This document shows, piece after piece, positions 32,870 through 40,976 of a stretch of DNA of 46,092 nt; the first letter of the stretch is position 1, and every line of letters begins with the position of its first letter. Both the position numbers and the translations under genes were made by a program. Origin of the DNA: DASTHS01 sp035718085 (GTDB taxonomy: Bacteria; Actinomycetota; Acidimicrobiia; Acidimicrobiales; Palsa-688); assembly GCA_035718085.1 (NCBI GenBank), contig DASTHS010000008.1, positions 1 to 46,092 on the forward strand. Reading direction: 5' to 3'. The notes under the pieces are model-generated. The model was not told where the DNA came from and did no database searches. It was given only the letters and a program-made list of their open reading frames with translations.

Positions 32870-33817
32870 TCAGCCGGTGCGGGCCGGTCGGCGGGGGCTG
32901 GCGTCACCGGCGCCCGCGGTCTGGTTGGTGCCCCGATGGGGGCGGGCCGGCAGGCTGGTGGCGTGCACCGACGGGTAGGCGGGGTCGTGGTACAGCTTGG
33001 CGGTCAGCGTGCGCCGCTCGCGCCCGAGGACCGAGAAGCCGAGCGCCGCGGCCACCGCCCCGGCGAGGGGCCCCACCACGTAGGCCCAGAACGCCCCGAA
33101 GGCGCCGGCCACCACGTCGGGACCGAAGGTGCGCGACGGGTTCATGCTCGCCCCGGTGTGGCCGGCACCCGCCCAGATCAGCCCCGCCAACGCGCCGGTC
33201 ACCGCCACGGGCGCCAGGCGGGCGGTCCGCGGTGACGAGACCATGAGGAAGACCACTGTCAGCAGCCCGAAGGTGAGGGCCGCCTCGATGCCGGCGACCC
33301 CCCAGCCGGGCAGGTCGCCGGCCGGCACGGTGCGGGCGGTGTGCACGCCCGCCGCCCACGAACCCCACACCACCCGGAACACCGCCGCGGCGACCAGCGC
33401 ACCGGCGGTCTGGGCGCCGGCGTAGCCGAGGAGGTCGCGCCAGGAGGTGTGCTTGCGGAGGAAGAACCCGAGGGTCACCGCCGGGTTCAGGTGGGCGCCG
33501 CTGCGCCGGCCGACCGGTGAGAGCGCCACGGCGGCCGCCAGGGCACCGAAGACCACCCCGAGCAGCACCAGGCGCAGCCACGACGGGAGGTCGGCGCGCA
33601 CCGACGACTGGGGCGCCTCGAGGAGGGCGACGGCGCCGAACCCCACGAACAGCTGGAACGCCGTGCCCACCGCCTCACAGGCCCAGTCGGTCGGGTGCCA
33701 CCCGGAGGCGGTCGGTTGCGGCGCCGGCTGATCGCGCGGGTCGCCGCGCAGGCCCTGGTGGTCGTCGTGCCGGATCCCCGGCGGGCGCACCGGGGCGGCG
33801 GTGCGGGGCGCTGCCAT
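32870..33817 (-). CDS. Aquaporin / MIP-family channel
   Basis: 315-aa six-TM major intrinsic protein for water or small neutral solutes. The first NPA box is canonical (HLNPAVT, N111). The second is NPS (SMNPSRTFGPDVV, N226), a known variation. The Arg after the second box, part of the selectivity filter, is kept. A 40-residue hydrophilic N-terminus and a 60-residue hydrophilic C-terminus extend beyond the usual length. GGAGCC lies about eight bases before the ATG. Confidence 0.93.
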   Translation of the reverse strand: MAAPRTAAPVRPPGIRHDDHQGLRGDPRDQPAPQPTASGWHPTDWACEAVGTAFQLFVGFGAVALLEAPQSSVRADLPSWLRLVLLGVVFGALAAAVALSPVGRRSGAHLNPAVTLGFFLRKHTSWRDLLGYAGAQTAGALVAAAVFRVVWGSWAAGVHTARTVPAGDLPGWGVAGIEAALTFGLLTVVFLMVSSPRTARLAPVAVTGALAGLIWAGAGHTGASMNPSRTFGPDVVAGAFGAFWAYVVGPLAGAVAAALGFSVLGRERRTLTAKLYHDPAYPSVHATSLPARPHRGTNQTAGAGDASPRRPARTG

Positions 33818-33914
33818 GTCCGCTGGCTCCTCGATCGTCGGCGATTGTGTCGCGAGACGACCTACCCGGCGCCCTGGTGGGGAAACGACGGGGGCACGCC
33901 CAGCGGGGGCGGCG

Positions 33915-34184
33915 CTAGGGCTTGCGGCCCCGGGCCCAGCGGCGCTTCCAGTCGAGGGGGTCGGCCGGCCTCTCGGCGGCGAGGGCCCGGTTGCAGATCG
34001 TCAGCGCGGCGGTGGCGGCGAAGTCGTCGGCCCGGCCGTGGAGGTGGCGGGCGTAGCGGTCGCGCACGGCCTCGATCGCCCGCCGGTCGCCCCCCGCCAG
34101 CTCGAGCAGTCGGGCCGCCGCCTCGTCGGGCCCGAGGCCGGTGGTCAGCTCGGCGACGCCGGCGTACAGGTCGGTGGTCGACAC
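33915..34184 (-). CDS. Small hypothetical helical protein (89 aa)
   Basis: Unrecognised soluble protein, predicted mostly alpha-helical (DLYAGVAELTTGLGPDEAAARLLELAGGDRR..., ending in basic WKRRWARGRKP). The GTG at 34184 has no Shine-Dalgarno; TACCCT lies eight bases before it. The 58-bp gap is shared with the divergently transcribed LOV-GAF-SpoIIE gene, so both could respond to the same regulator. No function is assigned. Confidence 0.7.
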   Translation of the reverse strand: MSTTDLYAGVAELTTGLGPDEAAARLLELAGGDRRAIEAVRDRYARHLHGRADDFAATAALTICNRALAAERPADPLDWKRRWARGRKP

Positions 34185-34192
34185 GGCCCAGG

Positions 34193-34198
34193 AGGGTA
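34193..34198 (-). promoter_or_regulatory. -10 box for leaderless 89-aa protein mRNA
   Basis: TACCCT on the minus strand, eight bases before the GTG at 34184, back-to-back with the promoter of the LOV gene. Confidence 0.45.
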
Positions 34199-34229
34199 GC
34201 GGGCGGGCACATAAGGGCGGCAGTTGTCC

Positions 34230-34235
34230 TACCGT
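34230..34235 (+). promoter_or_regulatory. -10 box for leaderless LOV-GAF-SpoIIE mRNA
   Basis: TACCGT followed by seven bases and the ATG at 34243; no ribosome-binding site. This supports choosing this ATG over the in-frame one 34 codons upstream, which would overlap the divergent gene. Confidence 0.55.
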
Positions 34236-34242
34236 TGTCGGG

Positions 34243-36513
34243 ATGCCCGAGACCCCGGGCGGCGGCAGCCAGCGAGAGAGCCCCCGGCTCGAGGCATCGG
34301 GTGCCGCCGCGCGCCGAGACGCCGAGCACCTGCTCGAACCTGCCGCCGAACTGCTGGTGTCGAACGACCTCGACCGCCGGCAGGTCCGGTCCGCCCTGCC
34401 GCACGTGCTGCTGCACCTGCCCGTCGCCCTGCTCCTGGTCGACCAGCGCAGCTCCGCCGTCGTCTACGCCAACCAGGCCGCCCTCGACCTGGCCGGCGAC
34501 GTGGCGTTGCCGCTGCCCCTCGCCGACTGGGGGCGGGCCAGCTCGCTCACCGACCTGCGCGGGGCGCCCCTGACCGTCGCCGACAGCGTGCTGAGCCGGG
34601 TGATGCGGGGCACCCCGGGGGGTGGCGAGGCGGTGCGGGCCGCCCCCCGCCCGAGCGACCCGCCCGACCTCGGCCGCGTGCTGTGGGCCACCGGCTTCCC
34701 GCTCACCCCGACCGCCGAAGACGGCGAGGCGCCGCTGGCCCTGCTCGTGTTCCTCGAGGTCGGCACCCCTCCGGGGGCGGCCGACGACCCCGAGGCGCTG
34801 CTCGCCGCCCTGCGCAACCGGGCGGTGATCGCCACCGACCTGGCGTTCACCATCTCCGACCCGGGCGCCCCCGACAACCCGCTCATCTGGGTGAACCCGG
34901 CGTTCACCCGCATGACGGGCTACGGAGCGGACGAGGCGGTCGGCCGCAACTGCCGCTTCCTCCAAGGCCCGCAGACCGACCCGGTGACCGTCGCCGAGAT
35001 CCGCGACGCCATCGCCGCCAGCGAGCCGATCACCGTGGTGCTGCTCAACTACCGCGCCGACGGCACGCCGTTCTGGAATCAGCTCTCCATCAGCCCCGTC
35101 TTCGACGGCGACGGGGCGCTCATCTCCTTCGTCGGCGTGCAGCACGACGTCTCCGAGCGGATCACCAGCGACCTCGAGCGCGAACAGGCCCTGCTCGCCG
35201 AGCGCCGCGCCCGGGAGGAGACCGAACGGGCCCGGGCTCGGCTGGCGCTGCTCGCCGAGGTCACCACCCAGCTGTCGGCCACCCTCGACACCCGCGAGAG
35301 CCTCGAGCGGCTCGCCGACCTGCTGGTGCCCGCCCTGGCCGACTGGGTGGTGATCGCCCTGCGCGACGAGGGGCCCAACCGCAGCCGGCTGGTCATCCGC
35401 CACCGCGACGGCAACGCCTCGGTGGTCGCCCGCTACGCCGAGCTGGCCCCGGACGCCCACCTCGACAACCCGCTGATCGACGACCTCATCGGCGGGGGCG
35501 CCCCCCGGCTGCTCGAGGGCCTCGACCGCGAGGCGCTCGCCGCGCGCGCCGGGCCGGAGATCGTCGAGGTCGTCGAGGCCCTCGGCTACGACTCGGCCAT
35601 CTACGTGCCCCTGATCGCCCGCCAGCGGCGGGTGCTCGGCACCATGATCCTGGTGTCGACGGAGCCCAGCCGGCGCTTCGGGTTCGACGACCTGTCGATC
35701 TGCGCCGACCTCGGCCGCCGGGCCGGCATCACCCTCGACAACGCCCGCCTCTACGAGCAGGAGCACCGCGTCGCCGAGGTGCTGCAGCGCAGCCTCCTGC
35801 CGGCCATCCCCAAGGTCGACGGCGCCGCCGTCTCGGCGTCCTACCTGCCGGCCAACTCGGTGGCCGACGTCGGCGGCGACTTCTACGAGCTGCTCGACCT
35901 GCCCGACGGGTCGCTCGGCGTGGCCATCGGCGACGTCGTCGGCCACGACATGACCGCCGCCGCGGCCATGGGCCACCTCCGGGGCCTCCTGCGCGCCTGC
36001 GCCTGGGAGACGGCCGACGAGGGGCGCACCACCGAGCCGGGACGCGTGCTCGACCGGGTCGACCGGCTGGTGCAGGGCCTCGACGTGGTGCCCCTCGCCA
36101 CCCTCGTCTACCTGCGCGCCGAGCGGGCGACCGACGGGGCTGTCGCCCGGCCCGACGAGAGCGCGTGGCGGCTCAGCTGGGCCAGCGCCGGCCACCCGCC
36201 GCCCCTGGTGCGGCTGCCCGACGGTGCCGTCGAGCCGCTCGTCGGCGCCGGCGGGGTGCTGCTCGGCGCCACAGACGACGCCACCCGATCGTCGGCCGTG
36301 CGCACCGTGCCACCGGGCACCACCGTGGTGGGCTACACCGACGGCCTCATCGAGCGGCGCGGCGAGGACCTCGACCTCGGCATCGCCCGCCTCTGCGCCG
36401 CCCTCGCCCAGAGCGACCCCACCGACCTCGACGGCCTGGTGCAGGCCCTCGTCGGTGGCATCGGCGAGACCCGCGACGACGACATCGCCGTCATCGCCGT
36501 GCGCCTCGACTGA
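34243..36513 (+). CDS. LOV-domain (blue-light) PAS-GAF-SpoIIE PP2C phosphatase
   Basis: 756-aa soluble signalling protein. Residues ~45-175: divergent PAS-like domain. Residues ~195-305: LOV domain with GRNCRFLQG (photoactive Cys C237) and flavin-contacting N269 (LLNYRADG), N279 (PFWN) and Q300 (FVGVQHDVSE) all present. A coiled-coil linker (~306-335) leads to a GAF domain (~340-500), then the SpoIIE-type PP2C domain (~510-755: LQRSLLPAIP, DVGGDFYEL, AIGDVVGHD, ASAGHPPPLV, GYTDGLIERR). The expected role is light-controlled dephosphorylation of an anti-sigma antagonist; light control is inferred from the intact motif. It shares GAF-SpoIIE architecture with the paralogue 2.8 kb upstream. Confidence 0.95.
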   Translation: MPETPGGGSQRESPRLEASGAAARRDAEHLLEPAAELLVSNDLDRRQVRSALPHVLLHLPVALLLVDQRSSAVVYANQAALDLAGDVALPLPLADWGRASSLTDLRGAPLTVADSVLSRVMRGTPGGGEAVRAAPRPSDPPDLGRVLWATGFPLTPTAEDGEAPLALLVFLEVGTPPGAADDPEALLAALRNRAVIATDLAFTISDPGAPDNPLIWVNPAFTRMTGYGADEAVGRNCRFLQGPQTDPVTVAEIRDAIAASEPITVVLLNYRADGTPFWNQLSISPVFDGDGALISFVGVQHDVSERITSDLEREQALLAERRAREETERARARLALLAEVTTQLSATLDTRESLERLADLLVPALADWVVIALRDEGPNRSRLVIRHRDGNASVVARYAELAPDAHLDNPLIDDLIGGGAPRLLEGLDREALAARAGPEIVEVVEALGYDSAIYVPLIARQRRVLGTMILVSTEPSRRFGFDDLSICADLGRRAGITLDNARLYEQEHRVAEVLQRSLLPAIPKVDGAAVSASYLPANSVADVGGDFYELLDLPDGSLGVAIGDVVGHDMTAAAAMGHLRGLLRACAWETADEGRTTEPGRVLDRVDRLVQGLDVVPLATLVYLRAERATDGAVARPDESAWRLSWASAGHPPPLVRLPDGAVEPLVGAGGVLLGATDDATRSSAVRTVPPGTTVVGYTDGLIERRGEDLDLGIARLCAALAQSDPTDLDGLVQALVGGIGETRDDDIAVIAVRLD

Positions 36514-36673
36514 TCATCTTCTGCGGCCCCCTCGGGCGCTGGCAGCCGCCCGCCGAGGACGGGCTAGTCCCGTCGCGTCATTCCGCGCCGCACGGGGCGA
36601 CGCCGGCGCCCCGACGAGTTACCTTTTCGCCGTCGGGCGGAAGCACCGACCCGACTGGGAGGGACAACCCGAA

Positions 36674-37927
36674 ATGCCTCGTCTGCGTGCCCGGCTGGCC
36701 ATCACCGCCGCCGGCCTGCTGGTGCCGCTGCTATCGGTCACGCCGGCGGCGTCGGCTGCGTCGTCGACCGCCCTCAGCGTCCGCAACACGCACGTGTGCG
36801 GCGCCCCCGCGCCCGGCGGCGCCACCTGCTTCGCCATCCGCCACGACCACGTGACTGCGGACGGCCGGGTGACGACAAGTGCCAGTGCGCCGCAGCCCAA
36901 CAGCTACGGGCCGGGCGACCTGCACTCGGCGTACGGCCTCGGCGCCCTCCCCACCGCCGGCAGCAGCTTTGCTTGGAACGGCCAGACCGTCGCCATCGTG
37001 GACGCCTACAACGACCCGAACGCCGAGAGCGACCTCGGCGTCTACCGCAGCTACTACGGGCTCCCGTCCTGCACCACCGCCAACGGGTGCTTCACGAAGG
37101 TCAGCCAGACCGGCACCAGCAGATATCCGAAGAACAACGGCGGCTGGGCCCAGGAGATCTCCCTCGACCTCGACATGGTCTCGGCCACCTGCCCGAACTG
37201 CAAGATCCTCCTCGTCGAGGCCAGCAGCGCCAGCTACGCGAACCTCGGGGCTGCGGTGAACTACGCGGCGGCGAACGGTGCGACCGAGATCTCGAACAGC
37301 TACGGCGGCTCGGAGAGCTCGGGGGAGACCGGGTACGACAGCTACTACGACCACCCCGGCGTGGCCATCACCGCCAGCGCCGGTGACGGCGGCTACGGCG
37401 TCGAATACCCCGCCGCTTCCCCGTACGTGACCGCCGTCGGCGGCACGTCGCTGAAGCGCGACAGCAGCGTCTCGCGCGGCTGGACCGAGACGGTGTGGAG
37501 CACGTCGAGCACCGAGGGCACCGGCTCGGGCTGCTCCGCCTACGAGCCGCAGCCGTCGTGGCAGGCCAGCAACAGCAACATCCCCGCCGCCTGCCCCAAA
37601 CGGGCGGTGGCCGACGTCTCCGCCGTCGCCGACCCCTATACCGGCGTGGCGGTCTACGACTCGTACACCTACCAGGGGACCTCGGGCTGGCTGGTGTTCG
37701 GTGGCACCAGCGTCGCCTCGCCGATCATCGCCAGCGTCTACGCGCTCGCGGGGAACGCAGCCAGCGTGACCTACGGGAGCTACCCGTACAAGAACGGCAC
37801 GACAACCAATCTGAACGACGTGACGGTCGGCCAGACAGCGAGCTGCGGCACTGCACTCTGCACCGCAGAGATCGGCTGGGACGGGCCCACCGGGCTCGGC
37901 ACGCCGAACGGCACGAGCGCCTTCTAG
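36674..37927 (+). CDS. Short secreted S53-like (sedolisin) peptidase without pro-domain
   Basis: 417-aa exported peptidase homologue. GGGAGGG lies about nine bases before the ATG; the signal peptide ends near residue 29 (TPAASA). S53 catalytic residues are in place: E161 and D165 in QEISLD, D238 in SAGDGG, S346 in GGTSVASP. The ~150-residue activation domain of classical sedolisins is missing; only about 75 residues precede the catalytic core (YGPGDLHSAYGL). The calcium-site end is reduced to IGWDGPTGLGTPNG. Base use is less extreme than in the neighbours (codons such as AGA, TAT, AAT, more AAC/AGC), hinting at a different origin. A strong hairpin follows the stop. Confidence 0.88.
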   Translation: MPRLRARLAITAAGLLVPLLSVTPAASAASSTALSVRNTHVCGAPAPGGATCFAIRHDHVTADGRVTTSASAPQPNSYGPGDLHSAYGLGALPTAGSSFAWNGQTVAIVDAYNDPNAESDLGVYRSYYGLPSCTTANGCFTKVSQTGTSRYPKNNGGWAQEISLDLDMVSATCPNCKILLVEASSASYANLGAAVNYAAANGATEISNSYGGSESSGETGYDSYYDHPGVAITASAGDGGYGVEYPAASPYVTAVGGTSLKRDSSVSRGWTETVWSTSSTEGTGSGCSAYEPQPSWQASNSNIPAACPKRAVADVSAVADPYTGVAVYDSYTYQGTSGWLVFGGTSVASPIIASVYALAGNAASVTYGSYPYKNGTTTNLNDVTVGQTASCGTALCTAEIGWDGPTGLGTPNGTSAF

Positions 37928-37948
37928 CCCAACCCGCTGCACCACCTG

Positions 37949-37986
37949 CGAGGCCCGGCCAACCCCGACGGGGCGGCCGGGCCTCG
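37949..37986 (+). terminator. Hairpin terminator after the short S53 gene
   Basis: CGAGGCCCGGCC and GGCCGGGCCTCG form a perfect 12-bp stem with a 14-nt loop, 22 bases past the stop. Confidence 0.7.
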
Positions 37987-38059
37987 ACGCGCCGGTTACC
38001 TGGTAGCCGCCAGGGGCGAGTAGCACGGGACGGTCCGCCAACCCAGGAGGTTCGCCCCC

Positions 38060-38497
38060 ATGCCCACCCGCTCCGCCCGCACCACCTGGTCGGGCAGCTT
38101 GCAAGAAGGCAGCGGCACTGTCGAGCTGACCAGCTCCAAGGTCGGCACCTACGAGGTCTCGTTCCCGAAGCGGGCCGCCGACGAGGCCGGCGGCACGACC
38201 AGCCCCGAGGAGCTGATCGCCGCCGCCCACTCCGCGTGCTACTCGATGGCCCTGTCGAACGCCCTGACCCAGGCCGGCTCGGCGCCCGAGCGCCTCGAGG
38301 TGAAAGCCGACTGCACGCTCGGCCCCGACCCGGCCGGTGGCTTCCGCATCACCGGCATCAAGCTCACCGTGCGGGGCACGGTGCCGGGCCTCGACACCGA
38401 GCAGTTCACCAAGGCCGCCGAGGAGGCCAAGGTCGGCTGCCCGGTGAGCAAGGCGCTCACCGGCACGACGATCACCCTCGACGCCGCCCTGGCCTGA
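38060..38497 (+). CDS. OsmC-family peroxiredoxin-like protein
   Basis: 145-aa OsmC/Ohr-fold thiol peroxidase that reduces organic hydroperoxides. The two conserved cysteines are visible in AAHSACYSMAL and VGCPVSKAL; the N-terminal RTTWSGSLQEGSGTVEL and TSPEELIAAAH match OsmC rather than Ohr. AGGAGG precedes the ATG by about ten bases. It is probably monocistronic, with imperfect inverted repeats after the stop (GGCGT ... ACGCC nested in GCCCC ... GGGGC). Confidence 0.93.
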   Translation: MPTRSARTTWSGSLQEGSGTVELTSSKVGTYEVSFPKRAADEAGGTTSPEELIAAAHSACYSMALSNALTQAGSAPERLEVKADCTLGPDPAGGFRITGIKLTVRGTVPGLDTEQFTKAAEEAKVGCPVSKALTGTTITLDAALA

Positions 38498-38566
38498 GCC
38501 CCGCCGGCAGGCGTCACGCGCTGAGTGTCACGCCTCTGGGGCTTCACGCATCGCCGCCGCCGGCGG

Positions 38567-38611
38567 CCTGTGCGTGGTTCGTGTACCTATACGGCACCAA
38601 CCACGCACAGG
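38567..38611. repeat. Intergenic REP-like hairpin (copy 1)
   Basis: CCTGTGCGTGGTT and AACCACGCACAGG form a perfect 13-bp stem around a 19-nt loop. The stem can be extended after one mismatch by GTG/CAC. It lies in the 214-bp gap between the convergent OsmC and uroporphyrinogen-III synthase genes. A second hairpin at 40933-40976 shares TGTGCGT, GTTC and TACGG pieces. Confidence 0.65.
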
Positions 38612-38635
38612 TCGGGCGCCGGGAGGCCAGCCGAC

Positions 38636-38690
38636 CCCCGCAGCCCGCAGCGCACAGCCCGCAGCCCGCAGCCGCCCGCAGCCCACAGCG
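38636..38690. repeat. CCCGCAG-rich short repeats
   Basis: The heptamer CCCGCAG and close variants recur about six times in 55 bases, between the intergenic hairpin and the end of the uroporphyrinogen-III synthase gene. No coding function is seen. Confidence 0.6.
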
Positions 38691-38711
38691 CTCAACACGC
38701 GGCCCAGCCGG

Positions 38712-39551
38712 TCAGCGCGCCGCCAGTGCCTCGGCGACCAGGCGCACGAGCGACCCGAGCCGCCAGTGCTCGGGCACCAGCGGGCCGGTGATGCCCTCCT
38801 CGGTGGCCACGGCGGCGCACACCGGGCCGATGCAGCCGACGAGCACCGGCCCGTTCAGTGCTTCGAGCAGTGCGCCCGTGGTGCCGTCGCAGTCGGCCAG
38901 CTCCACCAGGCCGCGCACCTGCGGGCCGGCGGTGAAGGTGACCGCGTCGACCCGTCCCGTGAGGCACCCCTCGATGAGGCGGCGGGCCGGCTCGCCGTCG
39001 TCGGGGAGGGTCCAGCGGTAGACGGGCACCTCGACGACCGTCGCACCGGCCGCCCGGAGGGCGTCGACCAGCGGGAGCCGCTCGTCGCCGAGCATCTGCA
39101 CCGCCACCCGAGCGCCCGCCACCCCCCCAGCGAGCAGGTGCTCCTGCACCTCGGGGAGCTGTTCGCTCGGCGCCCGCCACGACACGGGGAGACCGGCGAG
39201 GCGCACCGCCCCGGCGGCCTTCGGGCCCCGGCAGACGACCTGGGCGGCAGCGATGGCGCCCCGGAGGGCGTCGCCGACCCCCCACCCGTCGGCCTCCCCA
39301 AGCCACATGCGCAGCCCCATGCCGGTCGTGACCACGACGACGTCGGGCGGCTCGGCGATCAGCTGCTCGCTGACAGGGCGCAGCCGGCCGGTCGGGTCGG
39401 CGGCGACGGTCGCCATGGTGGGCCCGTGCACCACCTCGGCGCCGAGACGCCGGAACATCAGCGCCTGCTCCTCGCCCCGCCGGTCTGCGGTGATGCCGAC
39501 CGTGCGGCCCCGGAGGTCGAGCGGCGCCCCGGCGCCGGAAGGGCCCGTCAT
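38712..39551 (-). CDS. hemD: Uroporphyrinogen-III synthase-like protein
   Basis: 279-aa protein with the bilobed HemD fold: RGRTVGITADRRGEEQALMFRRLGAEVVHGP at the N-terminus, VVVTTGMGLRMWL, a C-terminal lobe ARVAVQMLGDERLPLVDALRAAGATVVEVPVYRW, and DAVTFTAGPQVRGLVELA. It cyclises hydroxymethylbilane to uroporphyrinogen III for heme and corrin synthesis. The family is poorly conserved, and no other hem gene is nearby. Some actinobacterial members of this type are fused to or act with regulators, so assignment to biosynthesis is probable, not certain. Confidence 0.82.
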   Translation of the reverse strand: MTGPSGAGAPLDLRGRTVGITADRRGEEQALMFRRLGAEVVHGPTMATVAADPTGRLRPVSEQLIAEPPDVVVVTTGMGLRMWLGEADGWGVGDALRGAIAAAQVVCRGPKAAGAVRLAGLPVSWRAPSEQLPEVQEHLLAGGVAGARVAVQMLGDERLPLVDALRAAGATVVEVPVYRWTLPDDGEPARRLIEGCLTGRVDAVTFTAGPQVRGLVELADCDGTTGALLEALNGPVLVGCIGPVCAAVATEEGITGPLVPEHWRLGSLVRLVAEALAAR

Positions 39552-39629
39552 GCCCCGCAGCGAACCACACCGGGCGGCGAACCCACGACCGGCGGGAACA
39601 CTCCCGCCCATCAGCCCGTTCACCACGAC

Positions 39630-39896
39630 GTGGCCGATGCCCTGCACGTGTACTGGCGCCCGGGTTGCGGGTTCTGCTCCCGGCTGTTCCGGGCCCTCGA
39701 CGCCGCCGGCATCGACGTGGTGCGCCACGACATCTGGGCCGACGCCGAGGCCCGCCGGTTCGTTCGGGCGCACAACGACGGCGACGAGACCGTGCCGACC
39801 GTCGACCTGGGGGGCGTGGTTCGCACGAACCCTCCCCCGAGGGAGCTGGTGGCCGAGATCAGGCAGCGCCACCCCCACCTCCTGCGCTCGGGCTGA
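39630..39896 (+). CDS. Mycoredoxin / glutaredoxin-like protein
   Basis: 88-aa thioredoxin-fold protein with the redox motif CGFC in YWRPGCGFCSRLFRAL, the cis-Pro segment ETVPTVDLGG and a C-terminal PPPRELVAEIRQRH helix. The layout matches mycoredoxin-1, which reduces mycothiol mixed disulfides. GTG 39630 is the best in-frame start found; no clear ribosome-binding site is visible, so the start is uncertain by several codons. It is divergent from the hemD-like gene and 30 bases before the ATP-grasp gene. Confidence 0.85.
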   Translation: MADALHVYWRPGCGFCSRLFRALDAAGIDVVRHDIWADAEARRFVRAHNDGDETVPTVDLGGVVRTNPPPRELVAEIRQRHPHLLRSG

Positions 39897-39913
39897 CCGA
39901 CCGGTCCCGCCGC

Positions 39914-39919
39914 TAGGGT
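39914..39919 (+). promoter_or_regulatory. -10 box for leaderless ATP-grasp mRNA
   Basis: TAGGGT followed by seven bases and the GTG at 39927, starting 18 bases past the mycoredoxin stop; no Shine-Dalgarno. Confidence 0.5.
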
Positions 39920-39926
39920 CGCCCGG

Positions 39927-40889
39927 GTGGGGGCAGCGGAGCGGGCCAGCGGGGCGAGCCCGGTCGACGGCCCCGTCGACGTCGTGCTGGCCGGCTGTCG
40001 CGCCACCGACGAGCTGGACCCCGGCGCCGGCGCCGCCACCTATCCGAGCACCGACCACGGGCCGCTGGTGGCCGCCCTCGAGCGGCGGGGGGCGACGTGG
40101 GCGGTGGCGGCGTGGGACGACCCCCGCGTCGACTGGTCGCTCGCCGGTCGGGTGCTGCTGTCGGCGACGTGGGACAGCGTCGACCGGCCGGCGGAGTTCC
40201 TCGACTGGGTGCGGCGCGTGTCGACGGTGGCGTCGGTGGTCAACCCGCCCACCGTGGTCGAGTGGAACCTCGACAAGCGCCACCACCGGGACCTGGCCGG
40301 GGCGGGGGTGCCGGTGGTGCCGACCACCTGGCTCGAGCCGCCGGAGGCCGACGCCTCGGACACCGCCGGCACGCAGTGGGCGCCCGACCCCGCCGGCCCG
40401 CACGACCTGGTGATCAAGCCGTCGGTGTCGGCGGGCGGCCGGGCGACGGCCCGCTTCGACACGTCGGTGCCGGCCCAGGCCGAGGCGGCGGTCGCCCATG
40501 TGGCCGGCCTGCACGGGGCGGGGCAGGCGGCGATGGTGCAGCCCTACGTGGCCGCCGTCGACGACCCCGGCGAGATCGACCTGGTGTTCATCGGCGGCGG
40601 GTTCAGCCACGCGGTGCGCAAGCTGCCGGTGCTCGTCGCCGGGGCGGCCGTGCCGGAGCGGCCGTGGGAGCGCACGGCGTGGGCGGGGGTGGCCGACCCC
40701 ACGTCGGAGGAGCTGGCGGTGGCGGAAGGTGCCGTCGCCGCGGCCAGCCGGCTGCTCGGCTGCCGGTTGGCCTACGCCCGGGTCGACCTGGCCGGCGGGT
40801 GGGTGCTCGAGTTGGAGGCCATCGACCCCCTGCTGTCGTTCGACCTGGTGCCCGAGGCCGCCGACCGCCTGGCCGCCCTGCTCGTCTGA
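39927..40889 (+). CDS. ATP-grasp domain protein
   Basis: 320-aa soluble protein of the ATP-grasp (RimK/glutathione-synthetase-like) fold, which joins a carboxylate to an amine or thiol via acyl phosphate. Visible parts: TYPSTDHGPLVAALERRGATW (pre-ATP-grasp), NPPTVVEWNLDKRHHRDLAGAGVPVVPT, the ATP-binding lysine region HDLVIKPSVSAGGRATARF, and the metal-binding end GWVLELEAIDPLLSFD. The substrate is unknown. Placement next to a mycoredoxin might suggest thiol metabolism, but the separate promoter weakens that. Confidence 0.85.
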   Translation: MGAAERASGASPVDGPVDVVLAGCRATDELDPGAGAATYPSTDHGPLVAALERRGATWAVAAWDDPRVDWSLAGRVLLSATWDSVDRPAEFLDWVRRVSTVASVVNPPTVVEWNLDKRHHRDLAGAGVPVVPTTWLEPPEADASDTAGTQWAPDPAGPHDLVIKPSVSAGGRATARFDTSVPAQAEAAVAHVAGLHGAGQAAMVQPYVAAVDDPGEIDLVFIGGGFSHAVRKLPVLVAGAAVPERPWERTAWAGVADPTSEELAVAEGAVAAASRLLGCRLAYARVDLAGGWVLELEAIDPLLSFDLVPEAADRLAALLV

Positions 40890-40932
40890 GAGCGACCGCA
40901 GGGCCTGGCGACTCACGACGCACCCCCTCCGG

Positions 40933-40976
40933 CCCGCGATGTGCGTCAGTTCCGTACGGATGACTCACATCGCGGG
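40933..40976. repeat. Intergenic REP-like hairpin (copy 2)
   Basis: 44-nt imperfect palindrome: CCCGCGATGTG pairs perfectly with CACATCGCGGG; inside, GTCA pairs with TGAC and TCCGT with ACGGA. Flanking partial copies exist: CCGGCCCGCGATGTG (40929-40943) recurs with one change at 40981-40995, and GACTCAC occurs at 40910-40916 and 40962-40968. It lies in the 179-bp gap between the ends of the ATP-grasp and PerM-like genes. Confidence 0.65.
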
